Notes under the pieces: generated by a model
Database searches by the model: none
Seen by the model: the letters and a program-made list of their open reading frames with translations, nothing else
Told to the model about the DNA's origin: nothing
Assembly: GCF_036231965.1 (NCBI RefSeq)
Contig: NZ_CP109499.1
Span: 5,022,001-5,086,000, forward strand
Length of the DNA: 64,000 bases
Origin: Streptomyces sp. NBC_01428
GTDB taxonomy: Bacteria > Actinomycetota > Actinomycetes > Streptomycetales > Streptomycetaceae
Direction: 5' to 3'
Made by a program: the position numbers and the translations under genes
Shown: piece after piece, positions 7,378-15,366 of the stretch
Position numbering within the stretch: the first letter of the stretch is position 1
How the letters are laid out: the number at the start of each line of letters is the position of its first letter

Positions 7378-8715
7378 GTGAGCCAGTACGTCAGCAGGCT
7401 CGGGCGTCGCTCGGCGGCGACGCCCTCGCGGCTCAGGCTGCACCGCAGGCCCCGACGCGTAGCGATGCTCTCCGTGCACACCTCGCCGCTGCACCAGCCC
7501 GGCACGGGCGACGCGGGCGGCATGAACGTCTACATCGTGGAGCTGGCCCAGCGGCTGGCCGCGATCAACATCGAGGTCGAGATCTTCACGCGCGCCACCA
7601 CGGCCGCGCTCCCGCCCTGTGTCGAGCTGGCCCCCGGCGTCCTCGTCCGGCACGTCGACGCGGGCCCCTACGAAGGCCTCGCCAAGGAAGATCTCCCCGC
7701 CCAGTTGTGCGCCTTCACGCACGGCGTCATGCAGGCGTGGGCCGGTCACCGCCCCGGCTACTACGACCTCGTGCACTCCCACTACTGGCTCTCCGGCCAC
7801 GTCGGCTGGCTGGCCGCCGAACGCTGGGGCGCCCCCCTCGTCCACGCCATGCACACCATGGCCAAGGTCAAGAACGCCTCGCTCGCCGAGGGCGACACCC
7901 CCGAGCCCGCCGCCCGCGTCATCGGCGAGACCCAGATCGTGCGCGCCGCCGACCGCCTCATCGCGAACACCGCGGAGGAGGCCGACGAACTCGTGCGCCA
8001 CTACGAGGCCGCGGCCGGCAACGTCGCCGTCGTGCACCCCGGCGTCAACCTCGACCGCTTCCGCCCCGCCGACGGCCGCGCCGCCGCCCGGGCCCGCCTC
8101 GGCCTGCCGCAGGACGCCCTGATCCCCCTGTTCGCCGGCCGCATACAGCCCCTGAAGGCCCCCGACGTGCTGCTGCGCGCGGTCGCCGTACTGCTCGACG
8201 AGCGGCCCGAACTGCGGCGCAGGATCGTCGTCCCGGTGGTCGGCGGACCGAGCGGCAGCGGCCTCGCCAAGCCCGAGGGGCTCCAGAAGCTCGCCGCGCG
8301 GCTGGGCATCGCCGACGTCGTGCGGTTCCGGCCGCCCGTCGACCAGGACCAGCTCGCCGACTGGTTCCGGGCCGCCTCCGTCCTGGTGATGCCCTCCTAC
8401 AGCGAGTCCTTCGGGCTCGTCGCCATCGAGGCGCAGGCGGCCGGCACGCCGGTGCTCGCCGCCGAGGTCGGCGGTCTGCCGGTGGCCGTCCGCCACGGGG
8501 AGACGGGCTTCCTGGTCCCCGGCCACCATCCCGCCGACTACGCGCGCGTACTGGGCGACTTCGCGGACGACGCGACGCTCCCGGACCGGATGGGCGCCGC
8601 GGCGGCCCGGCACGCGGAGCGCTTCGGCTGGGACACCGCGGCCGCCGCGACGGCGGACGTCTACGCGGCGGCGACGCAGGAACACCGGCGCCGGGTGCGG
8701 GCGCACCACGCCTGA
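7378..8715 (+). CDS. mshA: D-inositol-3-phosphate glycosyltransferase (mycothiol synthesis)
   Basis: 445 residues. MshA transfers GlcNAc from UDP-GlcNAc to 1L-inositol 1-phosphate, the first step of mycothiol, the main thiol of actinomycetes. It is a GT4/GT-B enzyme: N-terminal Rossmann part with SVHTSPLHQPGTGDAGGMNVYI and HSHYWLSG, C-terminal nucleotide-binding part with FAGRIQPLKAPDVLL and the EX7E-type SYSESFGLVAIEAQAAGTPV. The start is GTG 7378, giving the family N-terminus VSQYVSRLGRRS, with GAGGAGGAA 8 nt upstream. It is cytoplasmic and very close to Streptomyces orthologues. The YbjN gene follows 131 nt downstream with its own promoter. Confidence 0.96.
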   Translation: MSQYVSRLGRRSAATPSRLRLHRRPRRVAMLSVHTSPLHQPGTGDAGGMNVYIVELAQRLAAINIEVEIFTRATTAALPPCVELAPGVLVRHVDAGPYEGLAKEDLPAQLCAFTHGVMQAWAGHRPGYYDLVHSHYWLSGHVGWLAAERWGAPLVHAMHTMAKVKNASLAEGDTPEPAARVIGETQIVRAADRLIANTAEEADELVRHYEAAAGNVAVVHPGVNLDRFRPADGRAAARARLGLPQDALIPLFAGRIQPLKAPDVLLRAVAVLLDERPELRRRIVVPVVGGPSGSGLAKPEGLQKLAARLGIADVVRFRPPVDQDQLADWFRAASVLVMPSYSESFGLVAIEAQAAGTPVLAAEVGGLPVAVRHGETGFLVPGHHPADYARVLGDFADDATLPDRMGAAAARHAERFGWDTAAAATADVYAAATQEHRRRVRAHHA

Positions 8716-8834
8716 GGCGGTCCGCGCACGTCCCGCCGGTGAACGAGTGCGGTCGCGCGCCCGGAGATGATGGGCCGCGCGGCGGAGGTGGGCCGCGCCC
8801 GGAGGTGGTGGGGGCCGCGTCCGGAGCGGTCACG

Positions 8835-8840
8835 TAGGCT
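8835..8840 (+). promoter_or_regulatory. -10 element of YbjN-domain gene (leaderless)
   Basis: TAGGCT is followed by 6 nt and then the ATG at 8847, with no Shine-Dalgarno sequence, so the transcript should start at the initiation codon. Confidence 0.55.
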
Positions 8841-8846
8841 CGCTGC

Positions 8847-9338
8847 ATGGCTGACGCAGCGTCGATCATCGAGCAGGTCCTCACCGAGGCCGAGCTGGAG
8901 TGGGAGAGTCCCGCGGCGGGCTCGTACGTGGTGAAACTGCCCGGTACCCGCAAGCTGTCCACGACGGTCTCGCTGATCGTCGGCAAGCACTCGCTGTCGC
9001 TGAACGCCTTCGTGGTCCGCCACCCCGACGAGAACCACGCGGCGGTGCACCGCTGGCTCCTGGAGCGCAACCTCAAGCTCTACGGGGTCTCCTACGCGGT
9101 CGACTCCCTCGGGGACGTCTATCTGGTCGGCAAGCTGCCGCTGGCCGCCGTCACCCCCGAAGAGGTGGACCGGCTGCTCGGCTCGGTCCTCGAAGCGGCC
9201 GACGGCTCCTTCAACACCCTCCTGGAGCTCGGTTTCGCCTCCGCGATCCGCAAGGAGTACGACTGGCGGGTGTCCCGCGGCGAGTCGACCCGCAACCTGG
9301 ACGCGTTCACCCACCTGACCGAGCGTCCCGCCAACTGA
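8847..9338 (+). CDS. YbjN domain-containing protein
   Basis: 163 residues with a YbjN/CesT-like alpha-beta fold: an N-terminal helix ASIIEQVLTEAELEW, strands SYVVKLPGTRKLSTTVSLIV and SLSLNAFVVRHP, and a helix HRWLLERNLKLYGVSYAVD. It has no catalytic signature. YbjN-like proteins are chaperone-like or regulatory in enterobacteria; in Streptomyces the function is unknown. It always, to my knowledge, follows mshA in Streptomyces. The gene appears leaderless. Confidence 0.8.
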   Translation: MADAASIIEQVLTEAELEWESPAAGSYVVKLPGTRKLSTTVSLIVGKHSLSLNAFVVRHPDENHAAVHRWLLERNLKLYGVSYAVDSLGDVYLVGKLPLAAVTPEEVDRLLGSVLEAADGSFNTLLELGFASAIRKEYDWRVSRGESTRNLDAFTHLTERPAN

Positions 9339-9487
9339 CGCTCCCCGCCTCGCCATTGACCCGTGCGCGACCTCTTCCGGTGCGCGGGGTCCTCGTGGCA
9401 TGCTCGCCGCCGACGCAGATCTGAACGTCGTTCACATCCATGAAAACCATGTCGGGTCGGACGAGCACCATGGAAGGGCGGACGGGC

Positions 9488-11218
9488 ATGAACGACAGGC
9501 ACCGGAACAGCGGGCGCGCGGGGATGACCAGACGGACCCTGCTCGGCAGCGCCACGGCCGTGGCGGCCGTCGCCGTGACCGGCGCGGCGGCGGGCCCGGC
9601 GGCGGCCGGGCAGGCGGCGACGACGGCCGGGAGCCCGCCGAGCACCCCGGCGCGGCACGGCGAAGTACCGGCGATCTGGCGCGAGTTCACCCGCTCCCCG
9701 TTCACCCACCCGCAGATCCCCTACGTCGGCAGGGCCGGCCTCGGCGGCGGAGCGGCACGCCTGCCCCGGCACCGTGTCGTGACCGACGTCCGCCACCACG
9801 GGGCCTTCGCCGCCGACGGGACGACCGACTGCGCCCCCGCGATCAACCGTGCCATCGCCGCCGCCGGAAGGGCCGGCGGTGGCACGGTCACCATCCCGCC
9901 CGGGACCTACCGCATCGACGACCTGATCCGCATCGGTCACTCGAACGTGGTCCTCCGGGGCGCCGGCAGCGGCCGGACGACGCTGTACGCGACGAAGAAC
10001 CTCACGGAGCTGATCGGCGCCTACGGATCCCGCTACGGAGGCGACAAGTCCTCCTGGTCCTGGGCCGGCGGCCTCATCTGGCTGGCACCCACCGCCCGCC
10101 TGGACTCCCTCGTCGACGCCATCAGGGCGAAGGCGTGGCCCTTCGAGGGCTGGACCGGCAACACGCGCGACGCCTGGCAGACCCTCACCACCGTCGAGCC
10201 CGCCCGCCAGGGCTCCTGGACGGTGACCGTCGCGGACGCCTCCGGGCTGCGCCCGGGCGCCCTCGTCCTGCTCCGCCTCGCCGACGACGCGGACCACACC
10301 CTCCTGGAGCACATGTCCGGCGGCGGCCCCGGCCCGGAGGCGTACTACTGGGACGACAAGACGAAACTGACGTCGTACGTCCCCTACGAGTGGCCCGTCC
10401 GCGTGGCCCGCGTCAGGGGCCGCAGGGTGACGCTCGAACGGCCCCTGCCGCTCGACGTCCGCACCGAGTGGGACCCCCGGCTGACCACCCACGTCGAGGA
10501 ACTGACCGGCTCCGGCGTGGAGGGCCTGACCCTGGAGGCCGTCGAGACACCGCAGTCCCCGCACCTCCTCGACAAGGGGTACAACGGCGTCGTCCTCCAG
10601 TGCGCCTACGACTGCTGGGTCGACGACGTCACCGTGCGCCACGTCGACAACGGCTTCGGCCTCGTCGCCGCCTCCGCCTGCACCCTGCGCCGTACCCGGG
10701 TCGCGGGCCGCGGCTCCCACCACCCGTACTTCTGCCGCGAGGGCTCGCACGACAACCTGATCGAGGACTTCACCATCGAGGAGCGCACCGTCCCGGCACC
10801 CGCCGGGACCCAGCTGCACGGCATCAATGTCGAGGGCCTGTCCTCCTACAATGTCTGGTCGCGCGGTGACATGCGGATGGGCACCTTCGACTCGCACCGC
10901 GGGCTGCCGTTCGCCAACGTCCGCACCGACATCACCGTGGACAACGACGGCCGGCACGGTGGCGACGCCTCCGCCGGACCGCTCTTCGGCGCCCGCTTCA
11001 CCCACTGGAACATCCGGGTCGCCAACGGCCGCGCCGGCCTGATGAAGATCGACGGACTCGCCCCCTACAGCGCCACCGTCGGCGTCAACGAGGTCACCGA
11101 GTTCGACCAGATCGACGTCCCCGACTTCACCGGCGACCTGCACGCCCGCCTGGAGCTGTACGGGACGACCGACGCCGTACGCCCGCGCAACCTGTACGAG
11201 GCCCAACGCGGCCTCTAG
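9488..11218 (+). CDS. Tat-exported right-handed beta-helix (pectate lyase-like) protein
   Basis: 576 residues. The N-terminus has a twin-arginine signal (GMTRRTLLGSATAVAAVAV, then AAAGPAAA), predicting folded export. A Pectate_lyase_3-type motif follows (VVTDVRHHGAFAADGTTD, then GGGTVTIPPGTYRIDD and VVLRGAGSGRTTLY), typical of parallel beta-helix polysaccharide lyases and hydrolases. Later turns (VDDVTVRHVDNGFGLVAAS, HDNLIEDFTIEERT) are helix rungs. The substrate is not evident. ATG 9488 is chosen for its GGAAGGG ribosome-binding site; in-frame ATGs at 9440 and 9470 are alternatives that would lengthen the signal peptide. Confidence 0.78.
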   Translation: MNDRHRNSGRAGMTRRTLLGSATAVAAVAVTGAAAGPAAAGQAATTAGSPPSTPARHGEVPAIWREFTRSPFTHPQIPYVGRAGLGGGAARLPRHRVVTDVRHHGAFAADGTTDCAPAINRAIAAAGRAGGGTVTIPPGTYRIDDLIRIGHSNVVLRGAGSGRTTLYATKNLTELIGAYGSRYGGDKSSWSWAGGLIWLAPTARLDSLVDAIRAKAWPFEGWTGNTRDAWQTLTTVEPARQGSWTVTVADASGLRPGALVLLRLADDADHTLLEHMSGGGPGPEAYYWDDKTKLTSYVPYEWPVRVARVRGRRVTLERPLPLDVRTEWDPRLTTHVEELTGSGVEGLTLEAVETPQSPHLLDKGYNGVVLQCAYDCWVDDVTVRHVDNGFGLVAASACTLRRTRVAGRGSHHPYFCREGSHDNLIEDFTIEERTVPAPAGTQLHGINVEGLSSYNVWSRGDMRMGTFDSHRGLPFANVRTDITVDNDGRHGGDASAGPLFGARFTHWNIRVANGRAGLMKIDGLAPYSATVGVNEVTEFDQIDVPDFTGDLHARLELYGTTDAVRPRNLYEAQRGL

Positions 11219-11256
11219 AGAGGGAAGTCGGCCCCTCGGGTGGTCTGCGGCGGGTT

Positions 11257-12048
11257 TCACGACCGCGCGTACCGTCCCGGGGTCACCCCCACCAACCGCC
11301 GGAAATGACGGGTGAGATGGGACTGGTCGTAGAAACCGGTCGCCGCGGCCACCTCGCCCGGCGGGCGCCCGTCGAGCAGCAGCCGGCGGGCGCGGTCCAC
11401 CCGGCGGGACATCAGGTACTGGTGCGGGGCGATGCCGAACGCGCCGCTGAACGCCCGTACGAGATGGGCGGGATGGGCGTGCACGAGCCGCGCCGCCTCG
11501 TCCAGGGCGACCCCCTCGACGAGGCGCGCGTCGAGGAGTTCGCGCAGCCGGTACGCGAGCGGCCGGTCGGGGCGCGCGAGGCCGGCCGCCGCCGCCGGAC
11601 GCAGTCGGCCGTGCAGCCGCTCCGCGATCAGCGTCAGCCTGCTGTCGGCCTCCAGCTCGTCCCCGGGATGCGCGAGGGCGGTGTGCAGCTGACCGACGCG
11701 GTGGCGCAGCGCCGGGTCCACCAGGTCGGGTCCGTCCACGGCGGGCCCGATGAGGTCGTCGCCCAGGCGTGAGCTGTCGAGATAGAGGACCCGCTTGCGG
11801 AAACCGTCCGCGGTGGCCGGCGCGCCGTTGTGCGGGATGTGCGGGGGGAGCAGCGACACCGTGTCGTGCGGGGTGCCGTGCTCGTGCCGGTCCAGGTCGT
11901 ACCGGACGGCGCCGTCGTCGACGATCAGCAGGGTCCAGGCCTCGTGCACGTGCATCGGGTACGCGTACTCGGTGTAGTGGGCGTGGAAGACCTCGACGAC
12001 ACCCGGGACACCCGGGCGCCACGCGGAGATCTCCCGTTGCGGGGCCAT
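11257..12048 (-). CDS. AraC-family transcriptional regulator
   Basis: 263 residues. The N-terminal cupin-like sensor (~10-110: FHAHYTEYAYPMHVHEAWTLLIVDDG, LLPPHIPHNG) is followed by two AraC helix-turn-helix motifs (~165-263: VALDEAARLVHAHPAHLVRAFSGAFGIAPHQYLMSRRVDRARRLL and PPGEVAAATGFYDQSHLTRHFRRLVGVTPGRYA). It is divergent from the DUF2000 gene only 49 nt away. This pairing suggests it activates or senses the same signal as that gene. The start is ATG 12048. Confidence 0.9.
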   Translation of the reverse strand: MAPQREISAWRPGVPGVVEVFHAHYTEYAYPMHVHEAWTLLIVDDGAVRYDLDRHEHGTPHDTVSLLPPHIPHNGAPATADGFRKRVLYLDSSRLGDDLIGPAVDGPDLVDPALRHRVGQLHTALAHPGDELEADSRLTLIAERLHGRLRPAAAAGLARPDRPLAYRLRELLDARLVEGVALDEAARLVHAHPAHLVRAFSGAFGIAPHQYLMSRRVDRARRLLLDGRPPGEVAAATGFYDQSHLTRHFRRLVGVTPGRYARS

Positions 12049-12097
12049 GCAAAGAACGTACAAGACCGCGGCGGACCCCGGTCGGCAGTCTCAGTGC

Positions 12098-12676
12098 ATG
12101 AGCAGCGTGAGCAGCACGAACACCGCGAACGGCGACACCGAGATCACCGACACCGCGAACACCGAGAACACCGCGAACACCGAGAACACCGAGAACACCG
12201 CGAACACCGAGAACACCGGGAACAGCGGCACCGTGGACACCGCGAGCGTCTCCGGCGACGCACCCGTCCGTTTCGACACCAAGATCGTCGTCGTCCTGCG
12301 CGACGACCTGGAGCCCTGGCAGCGGCTCAACGTGACCGCCTTCCTCGTCAGCGGCCTGGGCACGGCCGTCCCCGAGGTGGTCGGCGAGCCCTACGAGGAC
12401 GCGGACGCGGTCGCCTACCTGCCGATGTTCCGCCAGCCCGTCATGGTCTTCGAGGCGTCCAAGGAGACGCTGACCGCCGCCCACGGCCGCGCGCTCTCGC
12501 GGGCCCTGCCCAGGGCGATCTTCACGTCCGACCTGTTCGCCACGGGCAACGACCGGGACAACCGCGCGGCCGTCCGGGCGGTGCCGACCGGCGCCCTGGA
12601 CCTGGTGGGCCTCGCGGTGCACGGGCCGCGGAACGCTGTGGACAAGGTGGTGAAGGGGGCACGGATGCATCCGTGA
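12098..12676 (+). CDS. DUF2000 family protein with Asn-Thr repeat N-terminus
   Basis: 192 residues. The DUF2000 domain starts near residue 57 (RFDTKIVVVLRDDLEPWQRLNVTAFLVSGLG) and runs to the end. The first ~55 residues are an unusual low-complexity stretch of ENT/ANT triplets (12176-12220 encodes ENTENTANTENT-like runs from near-identical 12-bp units), absent from usual ~140-residue members. DUF2000 is structurally peptidyl-tRNA-hydrolase-like, of unknown function. The ATG at 12098 lacks a clear Shine-Dalgarno site. It is divergent from an AraC regulator. Confidence 0.72.
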   Translation: MSSVSSTNTANGDTEITDTANTENTANTENTENTANTENTGNSGTVDTASVSGDAPVRFDTKIVVVLRDDLEPWQRLNVTAFLVSGLGTAVPEVVGEPYEDADAVAYLPMFRQPVMVFEASKETLTAAHGRALSRALPRAIFTSDLFATGNDRDNRAAVRAVPTGALDLVGLAVHGPRNAVDKVVKGARMHP

Positions 12677-12757
12677 GGAGGCCGGGGCGGTCCCGGCCCG
12701 AGGATGCGGCGAGCCGCGAGCCGGTGTCGGCGCCCCGATGTCCGCGAAGGTCGCCCG

Positions 12758-12782
12758 CGCGGACCGGGGTCCGGGGTCCGCG
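12758..12782. terminator. Hairpin between convergent DUF2000 and MFS genes
   Basis: CGCGGACC pairs with GGTCCGCG around a 9-nt loop. It lies between two converging stop codons (12676 and 12799), without a T-run. Confidence 0.45.
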
Positions 12783-12798
12783 ACCCGCTGTCCGGCTC

Positions 12799-14241
12799 TC
12801 AGGCCGGGGCGGACTCCGTACGGGAAGCCGACGCCGACGCCGGAACCTGAGCGGGAGCGGGGACGGGGACGGGCGCGGCCTCCAGGGCGGGGCCGCAGCC
12901 CACGGCGGCGGGACCGACCTCGACGGTCACGTCGTCCGCGAGGGAGGCCGGCCGGGCCCCCGGCACGGACGCACGTGCGGAGTCCCGTACGGCCGGTGCC
13001 ACGGAGTCCCGCGGGGAGTCCCGTACGGGCGCCAGGACGGAGTCCTCCGTGGGGAGCCGGCGCATGAGCAGCGCGTAGCCGAGGCCGGCCACCGTGCCGA
13101 CCACCGCGCACAGGCCCCAGAGGTAGGCGGCGCCGAAACGGTCGATGACGAGGCCGGACATCACCGGGGCGACGAGCGAGGCGAGCGCCCAGGACAGGGT
13201 GTACATGCCCTGGTAGCGGCCGCGGCCGTGGACGGGGGAGAGGCGGACGACGAGCCCGGTCTGCGTCGGGGCGTTGACGATCTCGGCGAGGGTCCACACA
13301 CAGACGGTCAGGGTGAAGACGCCCACGGACCCGGCGAAGGCGGTGAGCCCGAACCCGTACCCGGCGAGGATCGACGAGACGACGAGCAGCCGCCGGGGGT
13401 CCCGGTGCTCGATGAAACGGGTCACCGGGATCTGGAGCACGACGATCATCACGCCGTTGACCGCCATCGCCGTGCCGTAGTCCGCCGGGGTGAAACCGGC
13501 CTCGCCCATCGCGATCGGCAGTCCGACCGAGCCCTGCTGGAACACGAGCGCGACGAGGAACGACAGGCCGACGACGCTCATGAACCGTCCGTCGCGCAGC
13601 ACCGTCCCGAGCCCGACGGCGGGCGCCGTCTCCTTGGCGACCTGCACCGGCTTCGACTCCGGGAGCTTCGCGAAGACGACGAACGCGCAGACCAGGGTCA
13701 TGCCGGCCTCGATGAGGAAGCCCGCGAGGTAGCTGAACTCGGCGATGAAGCCGGCGCCGATCGAGGAGACGGCGAAGCCGAGGTTGACGGCCCAGTAGTT
13801 CAGGGAGAAGGCGCGGACACGGTCCTCGGGCCGGACGATGTCCGCCATCATCGCCTGCACGGCGGGCCGGGAGGCGTTGCTGGCCATGCCCACCAGGAAG
13901 GCGACCCCGGCGATGGCCACCGGGTCCTGCATGAAGCCGAGCAGCGCGACCGAGCCGGCCGTCGACACCTGGGCGACGAGCAGCGTGGGGCGGCGCCCGA
14001 ACCGGTCGGTCATGACGCCGGCGACGAGCGAGGAGACGACCCCGCCGAGGCCGTGCAGGGACGCGACGAGACCGGCGTACGAGGCGGAGTAGCCCCGGTC
14101 GAGGGTCAGGTACAGGGCCATGAACGTGGCGACGAAGGCGCCGAGCCGGTTGATGAGGGTGCTGGTCCACAGCCACCAGAACTCGCGGGGGAGCCCGGAC
14201 ACGGTCTCCCGGACGGCACGTCTGACGACGGCGACAGGCAT
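12799..14241 (-). CDS. Major facilitator superfamily transporter
   Basis: 480 residues with about 12 hydrophobic segments and the MFS loop-2 motif GVMTDRFGRRPTLL after helix 2 (about residues 75-88); a second copy-like VIDRFGAAYLWG follows helix 8. The last ~85 residues are a Pro/Ala/Ser-rich cytoplasmic tail of no known fold. It resembles drug/proton antiporters of the DHA1 type; the substrate is unknown. ATG 14241 is chosen because the upstream in-frame start lacks a ribosome-binding site, while GGGGGAT lies before this one. Convergent with DUF2000. Confidence 0.85.
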   Translation of the reverse strand: MPVAVVRRAVRETVSGLPREFWWLWTSTLINRLGAFVATFMALYLTLDRGYSASYAGLVASLHGLGGVVSSLVAGVMTDRFGRRPTLLVAQVSTAGSVALLGFMQDPVAIAGVAFLVGMASNASRPAVQAMMADIVRPEDRVRAFSLNYWAVNLGFAVSSIGAGFIAEFSYLAGFLIEAGMTLVCAFVVFAKLPESKPVQVAKETAPAVGLGTVLRDGRFMSVVGLSFLVALVFQQGSVGLPIAMGEAGFTPADYGTAMAVNGVMIVVLQIPVTRFIEHRDPRRLLVVSSILAGYGFGLTAFAGSVGVFTLTVCVWTLAEIVNAPTQTGLVVRLSPVHGRGRYQGMYTLSWALASLVAPVMSGLVIDRFGAAYLWGLCAVVGTVAGLGYALLMRRLPTEDSVLAPVRDSPRDSVAPAVRDSARASVPGARPASLADDVTVEVGPAAVGCGPALEAAPVPVPAPAQVPASASASRTESAPA

Positions 14242-14426
14242 GGAAAATCCCCCACGGACGTAAGCGGCTCTGGCGGTGAGCACAACTTACGAGGGCCCGG
14301 CCCCGGAGAGCCACTCGATTAACAGATGCCGTCAACTGACGGGCGGCGGGGAGGGCGCGGGACGGCGAAGCGGGGGCGCGGGTGTCCGACTGGCGACCGA
14401 GCGCGCGAGCGGTCGGGGGGTTCGAT

Positions 14427-14432
14427 TACGCT
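14427..14432 (+). promoter_or_regulatory. -10 element of phosphoglycerate mutase gene (leaderless)
   Basis: TACGCT is followed by 7 nt and the ATG at 14440. A GGAGG directly abuts the ATG, too close for a normal ribosome-binding site, so a leaderless start is favoured. Confidence 0.5.
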
Positions 14433-14439
14433 CGGAGGC

Positions 14440-15201
14440 ATGGCCGACGCACCGTACAAGCTGATCCTCCTCCGCCACGGCGAGAGCGAATGGAACGCGA
14501 AGAACCTGTTCACCGGTTGGGTGGACGTCAACCTCAACGAGAAGGGCGAGAAGGAGGCAGTACGCGGCGGTGAGCTGCTCAAGGACGCCGGCCTGCTGCC
14601 CGACGTGGTCCACACCTCGCTCCAGAAGCGCGCGATCCGCACCGCGCAGCTGGCGCTGGAGTCCGCGGACCGCCTCTGGATCCCGGTCCACCGCAGCTGG
14701 CGCCTGAACGAGCGTCACTACGGCGCCCTGCAGGGCAAGGACAAGGCGCAGACGCTCGCCGAGTTCGGCGAGGAGCAGTTCATGCTCTGGCGCCGCTCGT
14801 ACGACACCCCGCCGCCGCCGCTCGACCGCGACGCCGAGTACTCGCAGTTCGACGACCCGCGCTACGCCACGCTCCCGCCCGAGCTGCGCCCGCAGACGGA
14901 GTGCCTGAAGGACGTCGTCGTCCGCATGCTGCCGTACTGGTTCGACGGCATCGTCCCCGACCTGCTGACCGGCCGCACGGTCCTGGTCGCGGCCCACGGC
15001 AACAGCCTCCGCGCCCTGGTCAAGCACCTCGACGGCATCTCCGACGCCGACATCGCGGGCCTGAACATCCCGACGGGCATCCCGCTCTCCTACGAGCTGG
15101 ACGCGGACTTCAAGCCCCTCAAGCCGGGCGGCACCTACCTCGACCCGGACGCGGCAGCGGCAGCGATCGAGGCGGTCAAGAACCAGGGCAAGAAGAAGTA
15201 A
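14440..15201 (+). CDS. gpmA: 2,3-bisphosphoglycerate-dependent phosphoglycerate mutase
   Basis: 253 residues. It interconverts 3- and 2-phosphoglycerate in glycolysis/gluconeogenesis. The phosphohistidine motif LLRHGESEWN is at residues 11-20 (His13), with RAIRTAQLA, the family loop RHYGALQGKDK and the second catalytic His in VAAHGNSLRALVKHLDG. Full length for the family. It is monocistronic, flanked by a leaderless-type promoter and a strong terminator, after which a low-G+C cassette begins. Confidence 0.96.
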   Translation: MADAPYKLILLRHGESEWNAKNLFTGWVDVNLNEKGEKEAVRGGELLKDAGLLPDVVHTSLQKRAIRTAQLALESADRLWIPVHRSWRLNERHYGALQGKDKAQTLAEFGEEQFMLWRRSYDTPPPPLDRDAEYSQFDDPRYATLPPELRPQTECLKDVVVRMLPYWFDGIVPDLLTGRTVLVAAHGNSLRALVKHLDGISDADIAGLNIPTGIPLSYELDADFKPLKPGGTYLDPDAAAAAIEAVKNQGKKK

Positions 15202-15215
15202 CGCGACGTCAGTAA

Positions 15216-15256
15216 GCCCCCTGCCTGCGGGTTCTCCGCGGGCAGGGGGCCTTTTT
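15216..15256 (+). terminator. Rho-independent terminator of gpmA
   Basis: A 15-bp stem (15216-15230 with 15236-15250, one T-G wobble) with loop GTTCT is followed by CTTTTT. Confidence 0.92.
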
Positions 15257-15366
15257 GGTGGGTGTTGGGGTCGACAGCTCTTGGGCCGTGGAACCTAGAT
15301 GCGGTCGTTTCTCGCTCGACGCTGTCTGGCGCGCTACCCAGCCTCATCCCAATCCATCCACTGACG

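Noticed and set aside
11800..11840. CGTTGTG inside the AraC gene (and similar at 18192 and 54553) as further regulon promoters
   Set aside because: These are within coding sequence and lack a TGAACC 16-17 nt upstream.
9119..14335. 1738-codon open frame on the minus strand
   Set aside because: It runs antisense or out of frame through at least five genes with recognisable domains; composition is shadow-like.
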